Assembly (NCBI GenBank): GCA_002298995.1
Contig: DBMO01000054.1
Span: 124,846-188,845 of the forward strand
From: Desulfarculales bacterium UBA696
GTDB taxonomy: Bacteria > Desulfobacterota > Syntrophobacteria > Syntrophobacterales > Syntrophobacteraceae
Direction: 5' to 3'
DNA: 64,000 nt
Shown here: positions 43,129 to 52,604 of the stretch, in pieces
How positions within the stretch are numbered: the first letter of the stretch is position 1
How the letters are laid out: each line of letters opens with the position of its first letter
Notes under the pieces: generated by a model
Seen by the model: the letters and a program-made list of their open reading frames with translations, nothing else
Database searches by the model: none
What the model was told of the DNA's origin: nothing
Program-made: the position numbers and the translations under genes

Positions 43129-43668
43129 ATGCCGGACACCTTTCAGTGTTCCCCTGGATCTTCCGGAGACCGCAAACCATCTCCTTTTCGCTCCTCCAGT
43201 CAGGAAAAAGTTTACAAACCAGCGCACAAAGTCGTCCTGGTAATGGTTGACGACGATGAGGACGACTGCATCCTGGTAAAGGCTGCTCTCAAGGATGCTT
43301 GCTTTAACTGCACTTTTCGCTGCGTTCAGGACGGCCTGCAGATAATGGATTATCTCAAGCATGCAGGCAATTACCAGGACCCCAGATCCGCCCCATTCCC
43401 GGACCTGATTCTGCTTGACCTTAATTTGCCGCGCATGAACGGTCGAGAGGTGCTGGCAAGATTAAAAACAAATCCTCACTATCGTTCCATACCGGTAATC
43501 GTTCTGACAACCTCGACCAATATCGAAGATGTGAAAATCTGCTACGATTTGGGGGCAAATTCCTACATCATAAAAGAAGCCCACTTCGACGGGCTCGTCA
43601 CCTCCATTAGAACCCTCAAGGATTACTGGCTCGACGTCGCAACGCTTCCTCCCAAGGGTCAACCCTAG
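43129..43668 (+). CDS. Rcp1-like single-domain response regulator
   Basis: 179 residues. A ~33-residue Ser/Pro/Lys-rich lead precedes the receiver: VVLVMVDDDEDDCILVKAAL, DLILLDLNLPRMNGREVLAR with Asp97 as phospho-acceptor, IVLTTSTN with the switch Thr, and SYIIKEAHFDGLV with the Lys. All key residues are present, in contrast with the paralogue 240 bp upstream. No output domain. No histidine kinase gene is adjacent, so its partner is elsewhere. Confidence 0.88.
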   Translation: MPDTFQCSPGSSGDRKPSPFRSSSQEKVYKPAHKVVLVMVDDDEDDCILVKAALKDACFNCTFRCVQDGLQIMDYLKHAGNYQDPRSAPFPDLILLDLNLPRMNGREVLARLKTNPHYRSIPVIVLTTSTNIEDVKICYDLGANSYIIKEAHFDGLVTSIRTLKDYWLDVATLPPKGQP

Positions 43669-43797
43669 CGGACAGAAGCATTTCCAAACCCTCTATAGAA
43701 ACTCAAGGTCTATCGAACATCTCGCAGGTCATCTGAACGGGCAGCCGGGTGGCCGCCTTCGAATGCATGAGCGCGAATTACCAGGCAAACCTGCCGC

Positions 43798-44184
43798 TTA
43801 TCTTCTTTTCATGTGAACCTCTATTGAAGCCTTCCGCGGCCCCCCGCCCTGGCTGGCGCCGACGGACATCTCACTTGCAGCGTATCCCGCTGCTTCAATC
43901 ACAACGGTCCCCATCGGGCTGGGCTTATCGACCGGCAAAAAAACAGGCGCCTTGTGTTCTTCCCGCACTTCAGGAATAGAAAAGGTCCCATCCTTTCCAG
44001 TTACAATTTTTTCAACCGGATGTTCCTTATAGTATACTTTCGCGCCGGCAATCGGTTGACCTGTCAATCCATCGGTCACCGTTCCATTCACGCTGGGTGC
44101 AACGACAACCGGGACAGTAGCGCAACCCGCGAGCACCAAAAAGACCAGAATCAAAATTCCGGGCAATATACGCTTTATCGGCAT
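43798..44184 (-). CDS. Lipoprotein with carboxypeptidase-regulatory-like (Ig-like) domain
   Basis: 128 residues. Signal peptide with lipobox LAGC (Cys21). The mature part has VNGTVTDGLTGQPIAGAKVY and GKDGTFSIPEV, the signature of carboxypeptidase regulatory-like/CarboxypepD_reg beta-sandwiches used for surface binding. It ends with a basic KASIEVHMKRR. Isolated between the regulator and tetR genes; function unknown. Confidence 0.78.
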   Translation of the reverse strand: MPIKRILPGILILVFLVLAGCATVPVVVAPSVNGTVTDGLTGQPIAGAKVYYKEHPVEKIVTGKDGTFSIPEVREEHKAPVFLPVDKPSPMGTVVIEAAGYAASEMSVGASQGGGPRKASIEVHMKRR

Positions 44185-44523
44185 TGGTTTTCCTCTTCGA
44201 GTCTGGATTCACAGCACCAGCCGCGGCCACCTTCGCCGCCGGATCAAGTAGCCAAGCCCCGGACATTTAAGAACCTTCATCAGCAAACGGCGGACATTAT
44301 TGTCATAAAAGAAGGGCAATGGCAATCTGCTTGGCCCGAGTTCCGGACCTACCGGAACAATATTCAAATCGACGGGATTAAAACTCCTTGCACTTTTAGA
44401 ATGAACAATTTATATAGTGACGCCTAATTCATATTTTGAGGCATCATTCCACGCTCTTTCACTTGCCTGTACCGTCACGATCTCTGTGTGCCAATGGTTA
44501 AGAGGTCTTAAAGAGGTCACAAA
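44185..44523. other. Divergent intergenic region upstream of tetR
   Basis: 339 bp. An A+T-rich stretch at 44395-44445 (AATTTATATAGTGACGCC) is the likely promoter and operator area for the efflux operon. No clear inverted repeat could be assigned as the TetR operator. Confidence 0.4.
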
Positions 44524-45147
44524 ATGGAAAATGAAAAGCTCCCAAGGCGGGAGCGCGAAAAGCTACGTCAGCGTCAGGAGATGCTCTCGGCAGCCCTCGA
44601 TCTTTTCTCCCTGAAGGGCTACCACAACGTGTCGATGAACGAGGTAGCCGAGAAAGCCGAGTTCGCCATCGGAACGCTCTATAAATTCTTCCAGAATAAG
44701 GAAGATCTCTACAAAGCCCTTCTTCTGCAGCTATGCGACAGGTTTGAAGAAGCGCTCACACAGGCGATAAGCGAGCCCGATGATGAGATTGAAAAACTGA
44801 GAAATTACGTCCGGGTAAGACTCGAAAGGTTCCGCGCAAATATTAAAATTGTCCGGCTCTTTCTTGCAGAGCGCAGAGGCGCGAGCTTCAATATCAAGGC
44901 TGGGCTGGATGAAGAAATCCGAAAGCGGCACCACATCTTCCTGCACAAAATCGCCTCGATTTTCGAGACTGGAATCGGAACCAGAAAGTTCAAAAGGATT
45001 GCTGACCCGTTTTCACTGGCGGTGGCCCTCGACAGCACCATCGATGCTTTTCTTCTCCTATGGCTGGATTTGCCTGAGCATCATTCCTATCCCGAGGACC
45101 CCGATGCCATTCTGAATATCTTTTTTCAAGGTTTAATCGATTCGTGA
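44524..45147 (+). CDS. TetR family repressor of the adjacent efflux operon
   Basis: 207 residues. The N-terminal HTH (about 15-60) reads LSAALDLFSLKGYHNVSMNE, then VAEKAEFAIGTLYKFFQNKE, canonical TetR. The C-terminal ligand domain is unremarkable. Its stop overlaps the open frame of the adaptor gene, and the adaptor start at 45207 is 60 bp downstream, so regulator and pump are one operon. It most likely represses the operon and is released by a pump substrate, as for AcrR. Confidence 0.9.
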   Translation: MENEKLPRREREKLRQRQEMLSAALDLFSLKGYHNVSMNEVAEKAEFAIGTLYKFFQNKEDLYKALLLQLCDRFEEALTQAISEPDDEIEKLRNYVRVRLERFRANIKIVRLFLAERRGASFNIKAGLDEEIRKRHHIFLHKIASIFETGIGTRKFKRIADPFSLAVALDSTIDAFLLLWLDLPEHHSYPEDPDAILNIFFQGLIDS

Positions 45148-45206
45148 TCTCGCAACCTTGCATTTGGACCTCAAAGGTCCGGCACCAAATTTTAGAGAGG
45201 TATACG

Positions 45207-46418
45207 ATGCAATTTTTCAGGACCGGTTATGCAACGCTTAGATGGCGCACGGCTTTGATGGTTGTTTCAAGCTTCCTGTTGCTGGGGGGCTGCGACAGCG
45301 GGCACTCTCAGCAGGTCGCTCCGAATATTGTCCCCGAAGTGGCCACGGTGAGCGTAGAAATGCGGCCGGTTGAGCTTACCACCGTGTTGCCGGGCCGCAC
45401 GTCCGCCCACCTCGTGGCGGAAATTCGACCGCAGGTAAATGGAATCGTACAGAAGCGCCTGTTCAAGGAAGGCTCCGATGTAAAAGCGGGAGAACTACTA
45501 TACCAGATAGATCCTGCTCCCTTCCAGGTGGCCCATGCCTCCGCAAAGGCTTCGCTTGGCAAGGCCCAGGCAAATCTGCCGGCCGTCCGCTCGAAATCTG
45601 AACGCTACAAGGAACTCCTTGTGGACAAGGCAGTCAGCCGGCAGGACTATGACGACGTAACAGCCGCCGTCGGACAGGCACAGGCCGAAATCGAGTACTG
45701 GAAGACAGCCGTTGAAGCGGCCAGAATCAATTTGGGATACACTCGCGTAATCGCGCCCATTTCCGGGCGTATCGGCAGGTCCAGCATAACCGACGGCGCG
45801 CTTGTCACGGCATATCAGCAAACTCCTCTTTCAACCATTCAGCAGATGGACCCCATCTACGTGGACGTGACCCAATCGTCCGCCGACCTGCTGCGCTTGA
45901 AGCGAAACCTGGAAGCCGGCCGCCTAACAAGCGATAAGGAAGGCGGGCAGAAGGTTCGAATCATGCTCGAAGACGGAACACCATATCCGATGGAGGGCAA
46001 GCTGCAGTTTCGCGACGTAACCGTCGATCCGGCAACCGGGTCTTTCACTCTGCGGATCGTGGTGCCCAATCCAAATCACCTGCTCCTGCCAGGCATGTTC
46101 GTGAGGGCGGTCATACAGGAGGGTATAGCCGAACAGGCGATCCTTGTCCCCCAGCAGGGGGTAAGCCGCAATCAAAAGGGTGAGCCGATCGCGCTGATCG
46201 TAGATGATGCGGGCAAGGTCCAACAGAGGATACTGGCATTAAATCGCGCAATCGGCGACCAGTGGCTCGTCTCATCAGGCCTTTCCGTCGGCGAGCGCGT
46301 GATTGTGGAAGGTATGCTGAACGTTAGGCCGGGAGCCTCCGTTAAGGCCGTCTCGTTTGGTAGCCCGAAGCCCGGAACGGATGCCCCAAATACGAACCTT
46401 CAGCCCAAATCGAATTAA
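45207..46418 (+). CDS. RND efflux periplasmic adaptor (AcrA-like lipoprotein)
   Basis: 403 residues from ATG 45207 (GAGAGG upstream). Signal with lipobox LGGC. The membrane-fusion core is present: VELTTVLPGRTSAHLVAEIR, VNGIVQKRLFKEGSDVKAGE and LLYQIDPAPFQVAH, the alpha-hairpin (ASAKASLGKAQANLPAVRSK), and GYTRVIAPISGRIGRSSITD with the second lipoyl half. It links AcrB to the outer-membrane channel. It follows tetR and precedes the pump by 12 bp. Confidence 0.93.
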   Translation: MQFFRTGYATLRWRTALMVVSSFLLLGGCDSGHSQQVAPNIVPEVATVSVEMRPVELTTVLPGRTSAHLVAEIRPQVNGIVQKRLFKEGSDVKAGELLYQIDPAPFQVAHASAKASLGKAQANLPAVRSKSERYKELLVDKAVSRQDYDDVTAAVGQAQAEIEYWKTAVEAARINLGYTRVIAPISGRIGRSSITDGALVTAYQQTPLSTIQQMDPIYVDVTQSSADLLRLKRNLEAGRLTSDKEGGQKVRIMLEDGTPYPMEGKLQFRDVTVDPATGSFTLRIVVPNPNHLLLPGMFVRAVIQEGIAEQAILVPQQGVSRNQKGEPIALIVDDAGKVQQRILALNRAIGDQWLVSSGLSVGERVIVEGMLNVRPGASVKAVSFGSPKPGTDAPNTNLQPKSN

Positions 46419-46430
46419 GAGAGGACCGCG

Positions 46431-49400
46431 ATGCTGTCGAATTTTTTCCTGGACCGCCCGGTCTTCGCCTGGGTTATAGCCATAATTATGATGCTTGCCG
46501 GCGGGCTTGCAATTTACGGCTTGCCCATTTCCCAGTATCCACCTATCGCACCGCCGTCCATCGCGATTGACGCCTACTATCCCGGCGCTTCCGCCGAAAC
46601 GGTTGAAAACAGCGTTACCCAGATCATCGAACAGAAGATGACCGGCTTCGACAAGCTGCTCTACATGACCGCCCAGAGCGATGCATCCGGCGGCGGCAGA
46701 ATAGAGCTGACTTTTGCTCCGGGAACCGATCCAGACCTTGCTTGGGCGCAGGTGCAGAATAAACTGCAGCTGGCCATGGCCAGTTTGCCGGCAGTGGTTC
46801 AGAGCCAGGGCGTGAAGGTCAGCAAATCGACCAGGAACTGGCTGATAATTGTGGGACTGACCTCCGAAGACGGCAGCATGGCTGATTATGACCTCGCCGA
46901 TTACGGCCAGTCGATTATCCAAAACGTGCTGGCGCGGGTACCGGGGGTTGGCGAGGTGGAAGTCTTCAGTCCCCAGTACGCCATGCGGGTATGGCTCAAT
47001 CCTGATAAAATGACCGATTACCGCCTGACCGTGGAAGAGGTCGTCAGGCAGCTCAGGGCATATAACGTGGAAATCTCGGCCGGCCAATTCGGCGGCGCCC
47101 CGGCTGTTGAAGGCCAGCGGCTAAATGCCTCCATAATCGTCCAAAACCTGCTAAAAACCCCGGAGGAGTTCGGCGCGATTCCATTGCGCACAAATCCGGA
47201 CGGATCAATCGTTCGCGTCAGGGACGTGGGCCGTACCGAATTGGGCACCGAAAGATACGGGTCCTTCATTCTGTATAACGGCAAGCCCGCCGCCGCTCTG
47301 GCCGTGCGGCAGGCCCCGGGCGCGAATGCCCTGGATACCGCCGATGGCGTCAAGGCAAAAATGGCGGAGCTCTCCAAGTACTTCCCCCCGGGAATGAAGG
47401 CCATTTATCCCTACGACACGACCCCGTTCGTAAGGGTGGCTATCTGGGAGGTCGTAAAGACCCTGTTAGAGGCAATTCTGCTTGTTTTCCTCGTAATGTA
47501 CGTCTTCCTGGGGAACATACGAGCCACGCTGATTCCCACACTTGCGGTGCCGGTCGTTATCCTGGGGACCTTCGCCGTCCTGGGGATGTTCGGCTTTTCC
47601 ATTAACATGCTGACGATGTTCGCAATGGTGCTGGCAATCGGCCTCCTTGTCGATGACGCAATCGTCGTTGTGGAAAACGTCGAACGCGTAATGGCGCAGG
47701 AAGGTTTGCCACCAAAGGAGGCAACCCGCAAGTCCATGGGGGAAATTACGAGCGCGCTGATCGGAATCGGGCTCGTCCTAGCCGCCGTGTTCGGCCCAAT
47801 GGCTTTTTTTACCGGGTCCACCGGTGTCATCTACCGCCAGTTCTCCGTTACCCTGATGGCCGCAATGCTGTTATCGGTCGTGGTGGCCCTTATTCTGACT
47901 CCGGTACTGTGCGCATCGCTTCTCAAGCCGGTGCCCGAGGGACATGAACCTTCCGAGAGCGCATTCTTTCTTTTCCGGCCTTTTTTTCGGTGGTTCGAGC
48001 GGACGTTCAGCAGATCCAGGGACATGTACCAGGCCATGGTCGGCCACATCATCGGGAAAAAGCTGCGCTATCTTTTCCTCTACCTTCTGCTGGTGATTGT
48101 TCTGGGATTTCTTTTCCACCGAATGCCAACATCGTACCTTCCCAGCGAGGACCAGGGGATCTTGTTCCTAATGGCGACACTGCCTTCGGGTTCCACGCTG
48201 GAGCAGACCCAGGGGGTCATGAACCAGGTGCGGGACCACTTTATGGACGATGAGAAGGAGTCCGTGACATCCTGCTTTACGGTCGCCGGCAGGAGCTTTT
48301 CGGGGGTAGGGCAAAACGTCGGACTCAGTTTCGTCAAGCTCAAGGAATGGGAGCTTCGCAGCCGGCCAGAGCAGAAGCTTGGGGCGATTTTAGGGCGCGC
48401 CGGGCGAAAGTTTTCGAATATTCGAAACGCGCGGGTTTTCGCCTTTCCCCCGCCCGCGGTGCTTGAACTTGGACAGGCGGGCGGATTCGATTTTCAATTG
48501 CAGGATCGGGGCGGCGTTGGGCACGAGGCCCTGATGGCGGCCCGCAACCAGCTGCTGGGTGCGGCCGTGAAGGACTCCAGACTTATCCGGGTGCGCCCGA
48601 ACGGCCTTGATGACGTGCCCCAGTACCGAATCGATGTGGACTGGGCAAAGGCGGGCGCCCTGGGGGTGCCTATCGAATCCATCCACACCACCATCTCCGC
48701 GGCTTTCGGCGGAGCGTATGTAAACGACTTTATGCAGGGCGGCCGGGTCAAGCGAGTTCTCGTCCAGGCCGATGCCCCCTACCGCATGCTTCCTAAAGAC
48801 CTGGAGCGCCTCTATGTAAGGAATGCTTCCGGGACGATGACGCCATTCTCATCTTTTGCGAGCGGTCACTGGTTTTATGGATCGCCGCGGCTCGAGCGCT
48901 ACAACAGCTTCCCGTCGCTCAATATCTGGGGCGAGCCGCCGCCGGGGAAGAGTTCGGGCGAGGCGATGCAGGCAATGGAGGAGATCGCATCGAAGCTGCC
49001 CAGCGGCATTGGTTCCGACTGGACCGGCATCTCATACCAGGAGCGGATGTCAAGATCACAGGCGCCCTTGCTCTACGCCTTCTCGATGATCGTTATTTTT
49101 CTCTGCCTGGCGGCACTCTACGAGAGCTGGACCGTCCCCATTTCGATTATGCTCACCCTGCCCCTGGGTATGATCGGCGGGGTGGTTGCCTCATCTATTC
49201 GGTTCTTCCCAAACGACGTCTACTTTCAAATCGGGCTCCTTACCGTGTTGGGCCTTACCACCAAGAATGCCATTTTGATCGTTCAGTTCGCAATGGCCAG
49301 AGTCGAGGAGGGCGCGGGACTGATCGAGGCCACCCTCGAAGGCGCGAAACTCAGGCTTCGCCCAATCATCATGACATCGCTCGCCTTCGGCTTCGGTGTA

Positions 49401-49613
49401 CTTCCCCTGGCAATGGCAACCGGGGCCGGTGCGGGAGCCCAAACGGCCATCGGCACGGGCGTACTTGGCGGGATGATTGCGGCAACCTTCCTGGCCACGC
49501 CGTTCATTCCACTTTTCTACGTGGTTGTTGTTCAGCTTTTCGGCAGGAAGAAAGGGATCGGGCCGGCAAGTTCCCCTTCGGTAGCCGTCAATGTCCAGGG
49601 GGGGCCAAGATGA
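46431..49613 (+). CDS. RND efflux pump, HAE-1 family (AcrB-like)
   Basis: 1060 residues, twelve TM helices, two large periplasmic loops. It begins MLSNFFLDRPVFAWVIAIIM, standard for the family. TM4 carries the proton-relay pair in GLLVDDAIVVVENVERVM (two Asp); TM10 KNAILIVQFAMARVEEG supplies the Lys. It exports hydrophobic drugs or envelope-active compounds by proton antiport. The stop overlaps the outer-membrane factor start (ATGA). Substrate range cannot be predicted. Confidence 0.95.
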   Translation: MLSNFFLDRPVFAWVIAIIMMLAGGLAIYGLPISQYPPIAPPSIAIDAYYPGASAETVENSVTQIIEQKMTGFDKLLYMTAQSDASGGGRIELTFAPGTDPDLAWAQVQNKLQLAMASLPAVVQSQGVKVSKSTRNWLIIVGLTSEDGSMADYDLADYGQSIIQNVLARVPGVGEVEVFSPQYAMRVWLNPDKMTDYRLTVEEVVRQLRAYNVEISAGQFGGAPAVEGQRLNASIIVQNLLKTPEEFGAIPLRTNPDGSIVRVRDVGRTELGTERYGSFILYNGKPAAALAVRQAPGANALDTADGVKAKMAELSKYFPPGMKAIYPYDTTPFVRVAIWEVVKTLLEAILLVFLVMYVFLGNIRATLIPTLAVPVVILGTFAVLGMFGFSINMLTMFAMVLAIGLLVDDAIVVVENVERVMAQEGLPPKEATRKSMGEITSALIGIGLVLAAVFGPMAFFTGSTGVIYRQFSVTLMAAMLLSVVVALILTPVLCASLLKPVPEGHEPSESAFFLFRPFFRWFERTFSRSRDMYQAMVGHIIGKKLRYLFLYLLLVIVLGFLFHRMPTSYLPSEDQGILFLMATLPSGSTLEQTQGVMNQVRDHFMDDEKESVTSCFTVAGRSFSGVGQNVGLSFVKLKEWELRSRPEQKLGAILGRAGRKFSNIRNARVFAFPPPAVLELGQAGGFDFQLQDRGGVGHEALMAARNQLLGAAVKDSRLIRVRPNGLDDVPQYRIDVDWAKAGALGVPIESIHTTISAAFGGAYVNDFMQGGRVKRVLVQADAPYRMLPKDLERLYVRNASGTMTPFSSFASGHWFYGSPRLERYNSFPSLNIWGEPPPGKSSGEAMQAMEEIASKLPSGIGSDWTGISYQERMSRSQAPLLYAFSMIVIFLCLAALYESWTVPISIMLTLPLGMIGGVVASSIRFFPNDVYFQIGLLTVLGLTTKNAILIVQFAMARVEEGAGLIEATLEGAKLRLRPIIMTSLAFGFGVLPLAMATGAGAGAQTAIGTGVLGGMIAATFLATPFIPLFYVVVVQLFGRKKGIGPASSPSVAVNVQGGPR

Positions 49614-51046
49614 TGATGAAGACCTTTTCAGTCCTTACCATAGCGGCCCTTTTCCTCACCGGCTGCACGATGATTCCGAAGTATACGCGCCCCGAGCCCC
49701 CTATCCCGGCAAGCTGGCCCAACAGCTCTGCATATAAGGAGAGCCCACCGGCGGCTCCTTCCGCCGCTGTCCTCAAATGGCGGGAATTCTTCGCCGATGA
49801 ACGGCTTCAAACCATCATCGATACGGCCCTTAAGAACAACCGCGATCTGCGTGTGGCTGCCTTGAACGTGGAAAGAGCGCGGGCCCTTTATCGAATACAG
49901 CGCGCCGAGCTTTTTCCCACAATCGATGCGGTAGTGAACGGCAGCAGACAACGCCAGCCTGCCGGTGTTTCCGGGAACGCATTTGCCAAAACCTCGGAGC
50001 AGTATAGCGCCAATCTGGGAATCAGCTCGTGGGAGATTGATTTCTTCGGCCGCATCCGAAGCCTGGAAAAGAGCGCCCTTGAAAATTTTTTCTCAACCGA
50101 ACACGCCCGCCGCAGCGCCCAGATCCTCCTGATTTCCGAAGTCGCCAATGCCTACCTGACACTTGCAGCCGATCGTGAGAATTTGATGCTTTCCCAATCA
50201 ACCATGGAATCACAGCAAGCCGCCTATAACCTGATCAGACGACGCCATGAGGTCGGCATCGTGCCGGAGTTGGACGTTCACCAAGTTCAGACGAGAGTTG
50301 ACACCGCGCGGGTGGACGTTGCCCGCTTCACCCAACTGGTCGCCCAGGATGAGAATGCCTTGAACCTGCTGGTTGGATCCACGGTTACGGCCGATCTACT
50401 GCCAGAGTCCTTGAGCATCGTTTCACCGCTTACGGATGTTTCACCGGGCGCATCCTCTGACGTGCTCCTGAATCGCCCCGATATTCTCCAGGCCGAAAGC
50501 TCTCTCAAGGCGGCGAATGCGAATATCGGCGCCGCCCGTGCGGCCCTGTTTCCACGCATAACGCTTACGACCGCTCTAGGCGCGGCAAGCAGTGATCTTA
50601 CAGGTCTTTTCCAACCCGGCTCTCTTGCCTGGAATTATGCGCCCCAGCTTGTCATGCCGATCTTCGATGCCCGCCTTTGGTCCGCGCTTAAAGCCACCAA
50701 GGTGGACAGGGAGATAGCCGTGGCCCAATACGAGAGGGCAATCCAGGGGGCATTCAGAGACGTTGCGGACGCCCTTGCCCAAAGGGGAACCCTGGGAGAC
50801 CAGATCGAAGCCCAGCAATCACTCCTGGATGCCACCAGCGAAGCCTACAGGCTATCCAATACGCGCTATGAGAGAGGAACAGACATCTACTTAAACGTCC
50901 TGGATGCGCAACGCTCCCTGTATTCCGCGCAACAGGGACTGATTTCCATCCGACTCGCAAAGCTTGCCAACCAGGTAAGGCTTTATGCTGTATTGGGGGG
51001 CGGGGGCGATTCGGATACTTCAATGCAGGCGAACATGAACAATTAA
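49610..51046 (+). CDS. Outer-membrane efflux channel (OprM/NodT family)
   Basis: 478 residues. Signal peptide and lipobox LTGC (Cys near 19), then YTRPEPPIPASWPNS, as in NodT-type OMFs. Two OEP repeats: LQTIIDTALKNNRDLRVAAL with VERARALYRIQRAELFPTID, and later AESSLKAANANIGAARAALF with PRITLTTALG. It completes the tripartite pump; overlaps the pump gene by 4 bp. The C terminus contains VLDAQRSLYSAQQGLI, a usual hairpin segment. Confidence 0.95.
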   Translation: MMMKTFSVLTIAALFLTGCTMIPKYTRPEPPIPASWPNSSAYKESPPAAPSAAVLKWREFFADERLQTIIDTALKNNRDLRVAALNVERARALYRIQRAELFPTIDAVVNGSRQRQPAGVSGNAFAKTSEQYSANLGISSWEIDFFGRIRSLEKSALENFFSTEHARRSAQILLISEVANAYLTLAADRENLMLSQSTMESQQAAYNLIRRRHEVGIVPELDVHQVQTRVDTARVDVARFTQLVAQDENALNLLVGSTVTADLLPESLSIVSPLTDVSPGASSDVLLNRPDILQAESSLKAANANIGAARAALFPRITLTTALGAASSDLTGLFQPGSLAWNYAPQLVMPIFDARLWSALKATKVDREIAVAQYERAIQGAFRDVADALAQRGTLGDQIEAQQSLLDATSEAYRLSNTRYERGTDIYLNVLDAQRSLYSAQQGLISIRLAKLANQVRLYAVLGGGGDSDTSMQANMNN

Positions 51047-51240
51047 GCGAAAATGCCGGCAGGGCGGGTGTTGCCCAATCGATTTGGGTTCAACTATCCG
51101 GCTACACGGTAGATAAGACGCCGGGTTCCCGCCCAAAAACGCCGTTTGAATGGCGTAATCGGGGCGCACGGCTTTACCACGGAAAGGCATGAGCAATAGC
51201 AGTGCTGTTGCTCCACCATATTGCTACTTGCAAACTTCCA

Positions 51241-52092
51241 TCAATCAGGCCTGCCCACGACGGTCCCCACCGAGAGGTATTCCTTTACCACTTCTTTTAG
51301 CTCTTTTCGGCGGTCCAGAAACTGCTGCTTCATTCCTCTAAGCCATTCGGCGTGGCGGATTACGTCTTCGCGGGTCAGGAAAAGCGGATGGTCTCCCGTT
51401 CGGATATCGATTGCCAGGTGGTCCTCTTTCCAGCCGTACTTACCTGAACCGCTGCACAGCATACACTTGGCTTCGCCGTTTGGCAGAAACCTGAACGTAT
51501 CGCCCCCGCACACTGGGCAGGCAGGCCCCTCTGAAACCATCCTCGCTGAAGGGTCGAGCAGACTTTTTGCAAGGCGCAGGGCGGATTGCCTGTTTTCGGG
51601 CGAGAGAAGCGTTTCGCCCGGAAGAGCGCCGTAGAACACGGCGGAACCACGCAGGTCGGCGAAGGCCAGCTTTGCTAAACTGTCGACGTTAAGCTTTGTG
51701 CTCCCTTCCATCCCTTCGATTCCCGCCACTGAAACGGCCACGGCAGGTTTTCCCCACAGCCGGTCCACGAATGCATAAAATTGAAGCCCCCTGTCCAGGA
51801 ACCTCTTAAGGGAGGCATTGGCAGAAAGAAGATAGGTTGGCGCGGCGGCAATCCAGGCATCCGCACTGGAAATTTCCTCCAGGAGAGCCAGCAGGCCGTC
51901 CCCTTGCGGGCAGCGCATCTTGTCGAAAAGGCATTGATAGCATGCCTGGCAGGGCTTTATGCCGAAGTCCGACAGGCGCGCCAGTCGAAGCTCCCAGCCT
52001 GCGCCCATCCCGGCATGGATCTCTTTTATCATCAACTCGCAATTGCCGTTTTTCCGCGGCGAAGCTGATATCCCGAGCAATACTTTTCCCAT
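51241..52092 (-). CDS. NAD(P)H-dependent FMN reductase/flavodoxin-like protein with Cys-rich insert
   Basis: 283 residues. The N terminus GKVLLGISASPRKNGNCELM is the phosphate-binding loop of the iron-sulfur flavoprotein/NADPH-FMN reductase fold, followed by the Cys motif IKPCQACYQCLFDKMRCPQG (C-x2-C-x2-C-x5-C), typical of iron-sulfur flavoproteins. A second Cys pair set (CPVCGG and CMLCSG) forms a likely zinc ribbon near residues 190-215. It probably carries FMN and perhaps an Fe-S cluster and transfers electrons in an anaerobe. Alone on the minus strand. Confidence 0.85.
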   Translation of the reverse strand: MGKVLLGISASPRKNGNCELMIKEIHAGMGAGWELRLARLSDFGIKPCQACYQCLFDKMRCPQGDGLLALLEEISSADAWIAAAPTYLLSANASLKRFLDRGLQFYAFVDRLWGKPAVAVSVAGIEGMEGSTKLNVDSLAKLAFADLRGSAVFYGALPGETLLSPENRQSALRLAKSLLDPSARMVSEGPACPVCGGDTFRFLPNGEAKCMLCSGSGKYGWKEDHLAIDIRTGDHPLFLTREDVIRHAEWLRGMKQQFLDRRKELKEVVKEYLSVGTVVGRPD

Positions 52093-52147
52093 GTCGGCAT
52101 GCCTTTCGATTTGGATTTCGATTGACTTACCCGATTTTCAAGGCCAT

Positions 52148-52210
52148 AAAAAAAAGCTAACCGGAGGGGCTAGAACCGGTTAGCTTTAGAGGAGGAAAGA
52201 GTTGGTTTCT
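52148..52210 (-). ncRNA. Candidate small RNA with anti-Shine-Dalgarno CU-rich stretch
   Basis: On the minus strand a perfect -10 TATAAT (52217-52222) lies 7 nt before a predicted start near 52210. The RNA would contain CTTTCCTCCTC (52189-52199), complementary to Shine-Dalgarno sequences, and end in a 12-bp perfect stem AAAGCTAACCGG/CCGGTTAGCTTT (52153-52164 and 52176-52187) followed by a U8 run (52148-52155), an intrinsic terminator. No ORF lies on this strand between the terminator and 52600. The -35 is weak (AATTGG region). Length ~63 nt. The hairpin is definite; the sRNA is inferred. Confidence 0.5.
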
Positions 52211-52262
52211 CTTGCCATTATAAGATAGCAATTAGCGTACCAATTCCTGCATATTAGTTTTG

Positions 52263-52356
52263 TCCATCAATTACGCCATCTTAGCGAAATCGACCATTTC
52301 ACGCCATCCCGCCCGAATCCCGCCATTTATAGCAATTCCAGCCATTATCCCGCCAC
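52263..52356. repeat. Cluster of CCAT/GCCAT motifs
   Basis: NCCAT or NCCAC occurs at 52263, 52275, 52293, 52303, 52322, 52341 and 52352, with alternating spacings of 10-12 and 18-19 bp. It lies between the candidate sRNA promoter and the SDR gene. It may be a regulator array, but spacing is irregular and chance is possible. Confidence 0.3.
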
Positions 52357-52604
52357 AATACCCCGTGGCGTGTATCGTCCGGGGGGCGAACCGGCTTTGT
52401 CTCGTGCCTTAAAAAAGTGTATCACTTACCTCCGAATAGGCAGGGATGCGGAATTCGAGGAGATATTTAAATTACGAACAGGGGCAGGTATATAATCGGA
52501 TAACCTAACGCGGCCGGATTGATTTCGGATCTCAAAATCAAAGCTGCCATTTTAAAGATCGGGTGAAGTTTCAATGCCCGGTTCTACAATCGAAAGGATA
52601 AATA

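Noticed and set aside
52148..52200. Terminator of the 51241-52092 flavoprotein gene
   Set aside because: The hairpin lies upstream of that gene's start and its U-tract is on the minus strand, so it would end a transcript before that gene rather than after it.
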